Positions 17,541-24,980 of a DNA stretch of 38,315 bases are shown one piece after another (the stretch's first letter is position 1; each line of letters opens with the position of its first letter). Below the pieces are notes generated by a model. The model worked only from the letters and a program-made list of their open reading frames with translations, was not told where the DNA came from and ran no database searches. Source of the stretch: an uncultured Clostridia bacterium. GTDB taxonomy: Bacteria; Bacillota; Clostridia; Lachnospirales; Cellulosilyticaceae. Where the stretch lies: contig CAKZUB010000063.1 of NCBI GenBank assembly GCA_937921505.1, forward strand, positions 1 through 38,315, read 5' to 3'. The translations under genes and the position numbers were made by a program.

Positions 17541-18446
17541 ATGAAAAGCACTATACATTTAGAGAACCCTTCACAAAAGTTAGCAATGGAATCTAAAAAG
17601 AAAAAGTTTTTTAACCTTAAAGTACTTCTTCTTCATGGAGGCATTCATGTGTTTATGATGCTTGTATGTGCTATAGCGATGCTTCCAGTGATTTATACAT
17701 TAGGGATTGCTCTAAAAAGTGGGAATGGCGTGATTTCGACAGAATTTTCATTATTTCCTCAAACAATAACTTTAGATCACTTTAAAACAATATTATTTGA
17801 GAAGCCCTTTTTAAAATGGCTTACGAATAGTCTGATTTTAACATTAGGTACAGTAGCTTTTACTTTTATTTTTGCAATACCAGCTGCCTATGCCTATTCA
17901 AGATTTAAATTTAAGAATAAAACCAGACATCTGAGGATACTCCTCTTACTTAATGCTTTTCCATCCATTCTAGCAATGGTATCTATTTATATTCTTTTTA
18001 GCACCTTAAATCTACTCAATTCTTATTGGGGACTTATATTGATTTATACAGGAGGTATACTCATTTTTGCGATATGGAATCTGAAGGGGTACTTTGATTC
18101 GATTCCAGTGCAGTTAGAAGAAGCAGCAATGATTGATGGGGCAACAAAATTTTACATTCTTATTAAAATTATTATTCCACTAGCTTTACCAGCTATTATT
18201 GTAACAGGTATGATGGTTTTCATCTCCACTTGGAATGAATATATTTATGCCATTAATTTCTTGCAAAATAGTAAACATTATTCTTTAGCAGCAGGACTTT
18301 ATTCACTGCAGGGAACAGAATACACAAGGAATTGGCCAGTATTTGCTGCAGGCGCACTCCTTGCAAGTGCACCTATTTTAGTTATTTATTTTGCTATTCA
18401 GCGTTACATGATATCAGGGCTTACAGCTGGTGGTGTGAAGGAGTAA
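17541..18446 (+). CDS. Sugar ABC transporter permease, MalG type
   Basis: 301 residues, six membrane segments after a ~30-residue Lys-rich cytoplasmic start. The EAA loop is LEEAAMIDGATKFYIL, then IIPLALPA, near residue 195. GAGGAGGT precedes the ATG. The C-terminal ISGLTAGGVKE is typical of MalG-like proteins. The operon goes straight on to the GH13 enzyme with no ATPase gene, so the importer must borrow a shared MsmK/MalK-type ATPase coded elsewhere. Confidence 0.93.
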   Translation: MKSTIHLENPSQKLAMESKKKKFFNLKVLLLHGGIHVFMMLVCAIAMLPVIYTLGIALKSGNGVISTEFSLFPQTITLDHFKTILFEKPFLKWLTNSLILTLGTVAFTFIFAIPAAYAYSRFKFKNKTRHLRILLLLNAFPSILAMVSIYILFSTLNLLNSYWGLILIYTGGILIFAIWNLKGYFDSIPVQLEEAAMIDGATKFYILIKIIIPLALPAIIVTGMMVFISTWNEYIYAINFLQNSKHYSLAAGLYSLQGTEYTRNWPVFAAGALLASAPILVIYFAIQRYMISGLTAGGVKE

Positions 18447-18453
18447 AGAAACT

Positions 18454-20196
18454 ATGAAATTAGAAGCTATAGAACACATTATAGATTCAGCTTATGTCTA
18501 TGCCTATGAGGAGGATAAGCTTGTTTTTAGGATTAGAACGGCTAAGAACGATATTGAAAAATGCACGCTCTTTTTTGGAGACCGTGTATGCAGGGAACGT
18601 ATTGTTACAATGAGTCAGATTGAGATGAAAAAAGTAGCAAGCGATGCATTGTTTGATTACTTTGAAGTATTTGTTGATTCACCTTACAATAGGGTATGCT
18701 ATTACTTTTTATTAGATGATGGAAAAACCAAACTTTATTACTATGGTGGTGAGTTTAGAACTGAGGTTGATGAGGATCGCACTTTATATTGCCAATTTCC
18801 TTATGTAAGAAGAGAAGAAGTTGTACGTGTACCAGAGTGGGCGAAAGAAGCAGTTATGTATCAAATTTTTCCAGATAGTTTTGCAACAGATAAAGCATTT
18901 ATCTCAGGAAAGGCAAAAGAAGTAATAAGTGAGTCAGGAGAAATAAGCAAAAGTTACTTTGGAGGAACGTTAAAAGGCATTGAACATAATATAGATTATT
19001 TAGTAGAATTAGGTATAAATTGTCTCTATTTAAATCCTATATTCAATGCAACAGAGTGGCACAAATATGATACAAGGGACTATAAAACGATAGATCCTTG
19101 TTTTGGTACAATGGAAGATTTTAAAAGGTTGGTTAAGAAGTGTCATGAAAAGGGAATTAGAGTTTTACTAGATGGGGTATTTAATCATTCAGGATGGCGT
19201 TTTTTCGCTTTTAGGGATGTTATGGAAAAAGGAGAAGCTTCTCAATATAAAGATTGGTTTTATAATATTAAGTTTCCGATGGTGTATATACCTGTTGCAA
19301 GCTATGAGTGCTTTGCCTATGTAAAAGAGATGCCAAAACTTAATACTTCAAATCCTGAGGTTATAAATTACTTTTGTGAGGTCGCTAAGTACTGGATTGA
19401 AGAAGCAGATATCGATGGATGGAGATTAGATGTAGCAAATGAAGTAGTTCATGAGTTTTGGAGGAAATTTAGAGAAGAGGTTAAATCTGTAAAAGAAGAT
19501 GCCTTTTTAGTTGCAGAGATTTGGGAAGATGCCGAAAATTGGTTAAAAGGTGATGAGTTCGATTCTGCAATGAACTATAAATTTTCGCACATATGTACAA
19601 AATTTTTTGCTGAGAGCAGCATAGGAGTAACAGAGTTTGATCATTTAATTAATCGTTTGTTAATGCGTTATAAACATCCTGTAACCTATGTACAAATGAA
19701 TTTATTAGACAGTCATGATATATCTAGGTTTTTATCAAGAGCAGATGGGGATATAACACGTTTTAAACTGGCTATTCTTTATCAGATGATGTTTGTAGGT
19801 ATTCCGTCTGTATTCTACGGAGATGAAAAAGCTATCATGGGGATGAATGAAATAGAATATAGAAAGCCTATGATATGGGAAGATAATGAGACAACAGAAG
19901 AGCTTACTCAGTATTATAAAGATCTTATTGCTATTAGGAAAAAACATATGGATCAGTTTTTAGGAGTTTATCAAACCGTTTATGTAGATGAAGAGAGGCA
20001 GATTTACATCTTTAGAAGAGGAAATGAGATAGACGGGCTATTAATAGCTATCAATCGAAGTAATGAAAAACATGAGGTTGAAATAGAGAGTAATCAGCAC
20101 GAGCTAAGAGATCTTTTAAGCCAAACAACATACTCTTGTGTGGAAGGCAAATGCAATCTTGTACTTAGTCCATGGCAAGGTAAAATCCTCTTATAA
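18454..20196 (+). CDS. Cytoplasmic GH13 enzyme, neopullulanase/cyclomaltodextrinase type
   Basis: 580 residues with no signal peptide. A ~125-residue N-terminal beta domain like CBM34 precedes the catalytic barrel, which starts at AVMYQIFPDSFA. The four GH13 blocks are present: DGVFNHSG, DGWRLDVANEV with nucleophile D326, VAEIWED with acid/base E355, and LLDSHD with D422. This family (GH13_20) cleaves maltodextrins, cyclodextrins or pullulan fragments inside the cell. It starts 8 bases after the malG-type stop and is the last gene of the import operon, so imported oligosaccharide is hydrolysed at once. Exact substrate preference cannot be read from sequence. Confidence 0.92.
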   Translation: MKLEAIEHIIDSAYVYAYEEDKLVFRIRTAKNDIEKCTLFFGDRVCRERIVTMSQIEMKKVASDALFDYFEVFVDSPYNRVCYYFLLDDGKTKLYYYGGEFRTEVDEDRTLYCQFPYVRREEVVRVPEWAKEAVMYQIFPDSFATDKAFISGKAKEVISESGEISKSYFGGTLKGIEHNIDYLVELGINCLYLNPIFNATEWHKYDTRDYKTIDPCFGTMEDFKRLVKKCHEKGIRVLLDGVFNHSGWRFFAFRDVMEKGEASQYKDWFYNIKFPMVYIPVASYECFAYVKEMPKLNTSNPEVINYFCEVAKYWIEEADIDGWRLDVANEVVHEFWRKFREEVKSVKEDAFLVAEIWEDAENWLKGDEFDSAMNYKFSHICTKFFAESSIGVTEFDHLINRLLMRYKHPVTYVQMNLLDSHDISRFLSRADGDITRFKLAILYQMMFVGIPSVFYGDEKAIMGMNEIEYRKPMIWEDNETTEELTQYYKDLIAIRKKHMDQFLGVYQTVYVDEERQIYIFRRGNEIDGLLIAINRSNEKHEVEIESNQHELRDLLSQTTYSCVEGKCNLVLSPWQGKILL

Positions 20197-20202
20197 GAAG
20201 TA

Positions 20203-20260
20203 AAAAATACCCATTGTAGTATAGAAAAATTGTTAATCTATAATACAGTGGGTATTTTTA
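20203..20260. terminator. Bidirectional terminator after the GH13 gene
   Basis: A long stem pairs 20203-20225 with 20237-20260, including ATACCCA/TGGGTAT, with A-run and T-run flanks. It serves both converging transcripts. Confidence 0.85.
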
Positions 20261-20262
20261 TA

Positions 20263-20946
20263 TTAGTCTGTGTGAGGTTTGGCATATAGCATTTTTTTTG
20301 TAATCCCATTCATCTTACTCGAAGAGATCCAAACTCTATTAGCCATAAACATGAAAAGCCATTTTGGAAAATTATGATTTGCAAATTGAACAGGGGATTC
20401 TGAGGGAATAACTTTTAGCTCATTTATACTTTCTATGAGTGAACATAAAGCATGATAAATGGGAAGTGACATTTTGGATTGCAGAGGAATTTGATCTTTT
20501 GTACTTCGGATCATTTCTCCACCGCCAAGACCTATACCTCCGCACCATTTGAATTTTACTGCTTTTGCGTAGTTTTCTAAGATTTTAAGTGCATTAATAT
20601 TTTGATGGCCTTCAATAAATCCACAATTAACGAGTCCATAGAGGCAAGAAGTATTAGCAGAACTTACTGGATGACTCTTTTGATAGATATCCAGTGACTC
20701 AAGCATTTCTAATAAGCTAGAAGGCAGACTATCTATATAAAGAGGAAAAACAACTACAATAGCTGTGCAAGATAATATTTTTTCAAAGACATTTTCTTTG
20801 TTTGGAGCATTTAAAAGTTTAAGGGCATTGACCATTATCGGTTTCTCATAACTAGCATCTAATGCTTTTGAGACATAGTCAATCATATATAAAGAGAAGC
20901 TTTCAGTTGTTTTAGGACTACCATTTATAAAGCATATCTTTTTCAT
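20263..20946 (-). CDS. Flavodoxin-fold NAD(P)H-dependent oxidoreductase-like protein
   Basis: 227 residues. The start MKKICFINGSPKTTESFSLYM carries the GSPK phosphate-binding loop of the flavodoxin-like/NADPH-dependent FMN reductase fold, and VVVFPLYIDSLPSSLL is the second FMN-contact strand and loop. The C-terminal ~70 residues (after SLIESINEL) are an extra helical part. It overlaps the upstream flavodoxin gene by four bases (ATGA), and AGGAGG lies within that gene's end, so the two are co-translated. Redox partner and substrate are unknown. TetR control of the pair suggests a response to an electrophile or quinone-like compound. Confidence 0.82.
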   Translation of the reverse strand: MKKICFINGSPKTTESFSLYMIDYVSKALDASYEKPIMVNALKLLNAPNKENVFEKILSCTAIVVVFPLYIDSLPSSLLEMLESLDIYQKSHPVSSANTSCLYGLVNCGFIEGHQNINALKILENYAKAVKFKWCGGIGLGGGEMIRSTKDQIPLQSKMSLPIYHALCSLIESINELKVIPSESPVQFANHNFPKWLFMFMANRVWISSSKMNGITKKMLYAKPHTD

Positions 20947-21524
20947 AAAACATTTCCTCCTGTAGAATAGTTTAAAAGATTAGATTTAATATGAGTAATA
21001 GTCTGCAAAATATCCTTCTTGTCTGTACAAAAGTATACCTTAGGATCAGGTATATCCAGATTGGTGGCATTTGCTCTAGTAAGAGCCATAAAAGTCTCTT
21101 TTTCTTCTAAAGTAAGCGTTTCATTATAGGCGAGCATCATAAAACATGGGCGTTTAGAATAACGCTGTTTGTGATGAACTTCTCCTTTTAACTTTTTGAA
21201 AAAAGGGAGAAGAATAGGAATGAGACGATCGAGCGTTCTTTTAATAGCTACGCTATAACACCCATAAATTACAGGTGTTACATAAAGGACTAAATCACTG
21301 CTAATAATATCTTTATTAATGTCTGTTGTAATATCTTTTATGATGCATTTGCCAGGCGTTTTAATCCAACAGCTAAAACATCCTATACAAGGTTTAATAG
21401 TATCATGATCTATAGCATACCATTTAATAGTTTGAATATCAGATAACAGGCTATGAAGGGTTGAATTGATGCTGCTTGCCAGCGCGTTTTGACTAGAGTG
21501 ATCATAGAGTATGGTAACTTGCAT
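20943..21524 (-). CDS. Flavodoxin-family protein with a CxxCxxC cluster motif
   Basis: 193 residues. An N-terminal flavodoxin-like strand MQVTILYDHSSQNALA is followed by C46-x2-C49-x2-C52-x7-C60 (PCIGCFSCWIKTPGKC). That spacing fits the compact C-x2-C-x2-C-x4-7-C motif that binds 4Fe-4S in Isf iron-sulfur flavoproteins, although some FMN reductases of this fold have similar cysteines without a proven cluster. LVLYVTPVIYGCYSVAIK is the FMN-contact loop. The start is ATG 21524 after AGGAGGA; a longer frame running through the promoter and operators is rejected. First gene of the TetR-controlled pair. Confidence 0.85.
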   Translation of the reverse strand: MQVTILYDHSSQNALASSINSTLHSLLSDIQTIKWYAIDHDTIKPCIGCFSCWIKTPGKCIIKDITTDINKDIISSDLVLYVTPVIYGCYSVAIKRTLDRLIPILLPFFKKLKGEVHHKQRYSKRPCFMMLAYNETLTLEEKETFMALTRANATNLDIPDPKVYFCTDKKDILQTITHIKSNLLNYSTGGNVL

Positions 21525-21539
21525 AGAAAATCCTCCTTT

Positions 21540-21560
21540 TAAGTTGACAGTGTAAACATT
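21540..21560. promoter_or_regulatory. TetR operator copy O1
   Basis: It matches the O2 palindrome at 19 of 21 positions (core TTGACAGTGTAAACATT) and covers the expected start point of the minus-strand promoter. Confidence 0.65.
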
Positions 21561-21566
21561 AAAATT

Positions 21567-21595
21567 ATTATAGCCAATAATGTTTACACTGTCAA
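21567..21595 (-). promoter_or_regulatory. Promoter of the flavodoxin pair
   Basis: On the minus strand TTGACA (21590-21595), 17 bases, TATAAT (21567-21572): a perfect vegetative consensus. Its -35 lies inside operator O2. Confidence 0.88.
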
Positions 21596-21599
21596 CATT
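21579..21599. promoter_or_regulatory. TetR operator copy O2
   Basis: Near-perfect palindrome centred on C21589 with outer arms AATGTT and AACATT, overlapping the -35 boxes of both divergent promoters. Centre-to-centre distance to O1 is 39 bp. Confidence 0.72.
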
Positions 21600-21611
21600 A
21601 TTGGCTATAAT
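21583..21611 (+). promoter_or_regulatory. Promoter of the TetR gene
   Basis: TTTACA (21583-21588), 17 bases, TATAAT (21606-21611). The stretch ACATTATTGGCTATAATAAT is the same as in the minus-strand promoter. Confidence 0.85.
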
Positions 21612-21656
21612 AATTTTATAACATAAATTAAATCTAACTAAAAGAGGATAAATAAA

Positions 21657-22241
21657 ATGGAAAAGATAAATTATCATCATGGATCATTAAAAGAAGAAAT
21701 GATAGAAAAGGGTCTTCAAATTATCAATAACGAAGGAACGAAAGAGTTTTCGCTTAGGAAGATAGCTTCTATGTGCGGAGTCAGTCACTCAGCACCTTAT
21801 AAGCATTTTAAAGATAAGGAAGAACTTACGGAAGCTATATCTGTTAGGATATTGCAAAGCTTTAGAAAATATTTAATTGATGCTGCTGAGAAAGCAAAAA
21901 GTGAGCAATCAGGCATGGTGGGAGTAGGCAAAGCTTATGTTAAATTTATGTTAGAAAATAAAGAGTACTTTAGATTTATATTTTTTAGCGAGTATAAAGT
22001 AAAGGTTAAACTTATAGAGAATCAATTTATTTATCAAGCGGGCAGTCCGTTTGAGGTGTTTTGTAGTGGGGCTACGGTTTATTTAGAAAATCTTATAAAA
22101 GATAAAAATAAAATTAATGCCATTATTTTGAGTATGTGGAGTATTGTGCATGGGATATCTACACTTGTTATTTACGAGACCTTTGAATATGATGGGAATT
22201 ATGAAGAGTTAGTTGAAAGAATGCTTTATGTAGAACTTTAA
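21657..22241 (+). CDS. TetR/AcrR-family repressor, WHG-type C-terminal domain
   Basis: 194 residues. The start INYHHGSLKEEMIEKGLQII is typical of WHG-domain TetR proteins. The helix-turn-helix follows as FSLRKIASMCGVSHSAPYKHFKDKEEL (about 31-57). The C-terminal ligand domain has the family signature W-x3-HG (MWSIVHGISTLV, near residue 160). AAGAGGATA precedes the ATG. It is divergent from the two flavodoxin-type genes and the operators overlap both promoters, so it should repress both and itself. The inducer is unknown. Confidence 0.92.
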   Translation: MEKINYHHGSLKEEMIEKGLQIINNEGTKEFSLRKIASMCGVSHSAPYKHFKDKEELTEAISVRILQSFRKYLIDAAEKAKSEQSGMVGVGKAYVKFMLENKEYFRFIFFSEYKVKVKLIENQFIYQAGSPFEVFCSGATVYLENLIKDKNKINAIILSMWSIVHGISTLVIYETFEYDGNYEELVERMLYVEL

Positions 22242-22298
22242 TAGTATAAGCTTAAAAAGCATAGAAGGATTAAAAAGTAATAATAAAGGAGGGTGTGT

Positions 22299-22799
22299 AT
22301 GTTACACAAATATAAACAGAATAATCCACAAGTAGAGGAAGATTGCTTTATAGCAGAAGGGGCACATATTATAGGTGATGTGAATATTGGAAAAGAGTGT
22401 AGTATATGGTATAACGCAGTTATAAGAGGAGACGCTAATAGTATTACGATAGGAGCCTTTACTAACATTCAAGATAATGCTGTCATTCATGTTTCGAAAA
22501 AGAGTGCTGTACAAATAGGTGAAGGGGTAACTATAGGACATAGTGTAATTATTCATGGATCAACTATAGGTGAGAATACATTGATTGGAATGGGAAGTAC
22601 AGTATTAGATGGCGCACGTATAGGAAAGAATTGTATTATTGGAGCGAATAGTCTTGTTACTTCAAATACAATCATTCCTGATGGAATGTTAGTAGTAGGG
22701 GCTCCAGCAAGAGTCTTAAAGCCTCTTGATGAAGCCCAAATAGAGCAAAACAAACAATCAGCAAAAGAGTATGTTCATCTAGCAAAAGAATATATCTAG
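22299..22799 (+). CDS. Gamma-class carbonic anhydrase-like protein
   Basis: 166 residues, left-handed beta-helix hexapeptide repeats. The zinc ligands expected in the family are H64, H81 and H86 (NAVIHV; TIGHSVIIHG), with conserved R43, D45 and Q58 (VIRGDANSI; NIQDN). Members (YrdA/PaaY type) are listed as gamma-carbonic anhydrases, though many lack strong activity. The start is ATG 22299 after AAAGGAGG; a frame two codons longer would overlap that site. It lies 57 bases after the TetR gene with no terminator, and its stop overlaps the stop of a converging gene. Confidence 0.92.
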   Translation: MLHKYKQNNPQVEEDCFIAEGAHIIGDVNIGKECSIWYNAVIRGDANSITIGAFTNIQDNAVIHVSKKSAVQIGEGVTIGHSVIIHGSTIGENTLIGMGSTVLDGARIGKNCIIGANSLVTSNTIIPDGMLVVGAPARVLKPLDEAQIEQNKQSAKEYVHLAKEYI

Positions 22800-23065
22800 C
22801 TCATTTTGGATGTTATTAGAGAAACAAATGCTTCAAACTGAGCGCGTTTATTAGCAGGAATACGGGTTTTAAGATGATTTAGTAGAGCTGCTTGCATATC
22901 TGGGGTAAAGTTAACATTTTTTTTCTTTGCTTCATTGGAAATAGCCATAAGAGTACCTATGATTTCCATATCACTTTTAGCGGATAAAGAATTAACTGTT
23001 CCTTGCAATGTAGATACAAAGGATTGATCTACATCTTTAAAAGCAGGATGTTTCATTAAGTCCAT
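22796..23065 (-). CDS. Uncharacterised small helical protein, 89 residues
   Basis: I do not recognise it. It is soluble and helical; the second half, EIIGTLMAISNEAKKKNVNF, then a basic segment ALLNHLKTRIPANKRAQFEAF, looks like a compact helical domain. No cysteine or catalytic motif. AGGAGGT stands 7 bases before the ATG. The gene lies 24 bases after the 170-residue protein gene, so the two form an operon. Its TAG (22796-22798) overlaps the TAG of the converging carbonic anhydrase gene inside CTAG. Confidence 0.75.
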   Translation of the reverse strand: MDLMKHPAFKDVDQSFVSTLQGTVNSLSAKSDMEIIGTLMAISNEAKKKNVNFTPDMQAALLNHLKTRIPANKRAQFEAFVSLITSKMS

Positions 23066-23089
23066 ATTTTAGACCTCCTAGATCATAGT

Positions 23090-23602
23090 TTATTTGATAA
23101 AACTAGATAATACTTTGAGAATTTGAAGTTGATTTGGGTCAAGCATGCCAGAAAGTTTGTCAATTACGTCGGCGGATGTATTAGGCGCATGAGTGTTATT
23201 AGAAGATAGATTTGGAGAAACTGTTTCTTGTGAAGGGGGAATAGGTATATTGGAATCTAAGGGAGAACTAGCTGTATAGTTAGAACTAGACGATTGACTA
23301 TTTTTTACTGCAATAAGATCTTTAACCTCAGAAAGCTTTAAGATAGCATCTATAAAATAAGCGCGATCATCTGAAAGATTTGCTCTTATATCACTGAGAA
23401 AATTTTTTTCCCATCCTGTATCACGAGGCTTAGTAAGCGATCTTATAGAGTCTTCTTTAGAAAATAAATCTATAGTAGACATTAATTCAAAAGCTTTAAT
23501 AAATATAGCTACAGCCTTTTGCTTATCAGCATCTAAATAAGGAACTAGCGACTTGGAAATTATTAAAAAATCGTTGTTAGTAGCAGAGTCCAATGAGATC
23601 AT
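23090..23602 (-). CDS. Uncharacterised protein with a Ser/Pro/Asn-rich linker, 170 residues
   Basis: I do not recognise it. Residues 1 to about 100 look like a helical domain (LVPYLDADKQKAVAIFIKAFELM; FLSDIRANLSDDRAYFIDAIL). A low-complexity Ser/Pro/Asn/Thr linker follows (about 103-145), ending in a short helix (VIDKLSGMLDPNQLQILKVL). The layout, a domain tethered to a C-terminal peptide, suggests an adaptor or assembly role. AAGGAGGG precedes the ATG. First gene of a two-gene operon with the 89-residue protein. No signal peptide, so cytoplasmic or forespore/mother-cell location is likely. Confidence 0.75.
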   Translation of the reverse strand: MISLDSATNNDFLIISKSLVPYLDADKQKAVAIFIKAFELMSTIDLFSKEDSIRSLTKPRDTGWEKNFLSDIRANLSDDRAYFIDAILKLSEVKDLIAVKNSQSSSSNYTASSPLDSNIPIPPSQETVSPNLSSNNTHAPNTSADVIDKLSGMLDPNQLQILKVLSSFIK

Positions 23603-23737
23603 AAAAACCCTCCTTTTAATAGTATCTTTTATAATGTATGACTAGAGATAAATATATTAGAACTAATTAAGTTATTTTTATCAGATGTTCAGAATAAAAT
23701 ATTAGTGAAAATTAATATTTGAAAGAGTTGATAAATA

Positions 23738-24130
23738 GTGGAAAAAGAATTAGTCGTATTAAACCTAGAAAGAGACTTAAATGAAATAGCATCCCTTATA
23801 TGGGGGTATATGGATAAAACATACATATCAGATTTAAAAGGTAAAATTAATGGATATAGGCAAGCGTGTAAAGAAGATTTATGCAAGGAAGCACAACTGA
23901 TTCGATCACTTATTCCTTTTATGACAGAAGAAAAAAAGATGCTCGAGTTTGTTATAGACCTCATTATTTATAATGATATGATCGAAAGAAGCTTTAAAGA
24001 TTATCAAGTATTATCAAACTTATACAGAGATGAAAATAAAGATAGAGAAAATCTAAAAAAATTAACGTATAAGTTGATTCTCTTTAAACTGATTACAGCA
24101 ATAGAAAAAGGAGATGAAATAAATAAATAA
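23738..24130 (+). CDS. Uncharacterised helical protein, 130 residues
   Basis: I do not recognise it. It is wholly helical and charged (KELVVLNLERDLNEIA; YRDENKDRENLKKLTYKLILF) with hydrophobic heptad-like spacing. It starts at GTG 23738; an in-frame TAG lies immediately upstream, so no longer form exists. The ribosome site is poor (GAAAGAG), hinting at low expression. It diverges from the 170-residue gene and is followed by a strong terminator. Three small unknown genes thus sit together here. Confidence 0.65.
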   Translation: MEKELVVLNLERDLNEIASLIWGYMDKTYISDLKGKINGYRQACKEDLCKEAQLIRSLIPFMTEEKKMLEFVIDLIIYNDMIERSFKDYQVLSNLYRDENKDRENLKKLTYKLILFKLITAIEKGDEINK

Positions 24131-24131
24131 T

Positions 24132-24181
24132 ATAATTGATAAAAGGAGCTATCCGTTAGGGTAGCTCCTTTTATCAATTAT
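24132..24181. terminator. Bidirectional terminator
   Basis: A perfect 20-bp stem pairs 24132-24151 with 24162-24181, including AAAAGGAGCTA/TAGCTCCTTTT, with a 10-base loop. It separates converging genes. Confidence 0.87.
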
Positions 24182-24182
24182 G

Positions 24183-24443
24183 TTATTGAATTTCATTGCG
24201 GAATATGCTAGTGCCAACGCCATCGCCAGCTAACAACATATAAGCAAGAATGGCTATAATAATCCACATCCAAGTACTACTGCCGCCGCAGCCGCCGAAT
24301 AAATTAGGGAATGCACAATCAAGTCCGCCGCCAAAGACGCCGCCTACACCAGTACCAGCTCTACCATAGTTGCTAAAAAGTAAGAAAGCTAAAAGTATCC
24401 ATATCCAAAGTGAGCTACCTGCCAAAAGTCTACTATCATCCAT
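24183..24443 (-). CDS. Small Gly/Trp-rich membrane protein with an internal repeat, 86 residues
   Basis: Two hydrophobic segments with the same pattern, SSLWIWILLAFLLF (about 10-23) and SSTWMWIIIAILAYML (about 55-70), flank a glycine-rich centre containing two cysteines (LDCAFPNLFGGCGG). It therefore looks like a duplicated hairpin membrane protein. Tiny glycine-rich hydrophobic proteins of this kind occur in spore formers (for example YjcZ-like), but I cannot assign it to that family. GGAGGT precedes the ATG. It follows the 69-residue gene by 17 bases on the same strand. Confidence 0.7.
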   Translation of the reverse strand: MDDSRLLAGSSLWIWILLAFLLFSNYGRAGTGVGGVFGGGLDCAFPNLFGGCGGSSTWMWIIIAILAYMLLAGDGVGTSIFRNEIQ

Positions 24444-24460
24444 TATATTTACCTCCTATA

Positions 24461-24670
24461 TTAAATAATAAAATTAAATAATTCTTTTCCGAATAATAAA
24501 ATAATACCAAGTAAAATTAATATCCAACTCAAGCCGCCACAGAAGAACAAAACTGCAAATATGAGTAGTAAGGGTAGTAACCAAGATCCTTTATCATCGC
24601 TATGAGGAGACGGACCACAAGTGTAGTAAGAAGTAGTATCGCAATCATAGCATCCGCCGTAACCGGACAT
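24461..24670 (-). CDS. Small Cys/Tyr-rich membrane protein, 69 residues
   Basis: The N terminus MSGYGGCYDCDTTSYYTCG is rich in Gly, Tyr and Cys, followed by a charged turn and two hydrophobic segments (WLLPLLLIFAVLFFCGG and SWILILLGIILLFG). No lipobox or signal-peptidase site is clear. The Gly/Tyr/Cys content recalls spore-coat or crust peptides, which is only an analogy. GGAGGT precedes the ATG. Operon partner of the 86-residue membrane protein downstream. Confidence 0.7.
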   Translation of the reverse strand: MSGYGGCYDCDTTSYYTCGPSPHSDDKGSWLLPLLLIFAVLFFCGGLSWILILLGIILLFGKELFNFII

Positions 24671-24891
24671 ATTTGACCTCCTTATATATCTTACATATTT
24701 TATTGTATTAAACTAAGTTGGAAAAAATGACTTAAATTAACAATAAAGGGAGAAAAATTATTTTTTTCTATCGCTTGTATTATTTTTTTTACATTTTTTA
24801 AAAAATTAATCATTACATAAAATTCGTTTTAATTCTCTTTATTGTATCTTCCATAATATAGTATGATAGATGGTAAAAAATGTTACTACTG

Positions 24892-24930
24892 TAAAAATTT
24901 TTATAGTAAAAAAATATAAAAATTTTTATA
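24892..24930. repeat. Two copies of an AT palindrome, 25 bases apart
   Basis: TAAAAATTTTTATA occurs at 24892-24905 and 24917-24930, each self-complementary over most of its length. They lie just upstream of the -35 of the citrate synthase gene, where an AT element or an activator could act. Confidence 0.6.
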
Positions 24931-24951
24931 AGTAATTTAAAAAGCTTAGTA

Positions 24952-24980
24952 TTGACAACAATAGTATAATTGTATACAAT
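24952..24980 (+). promoter_or_regulatory. Promoter of the citrate synthase gene
   Basis: TTGACA (24952-24957), 17 bases, TACAAT (24975-24980). The -10 lies within the palindrome at 24964-24985. Confidence 0.75.
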
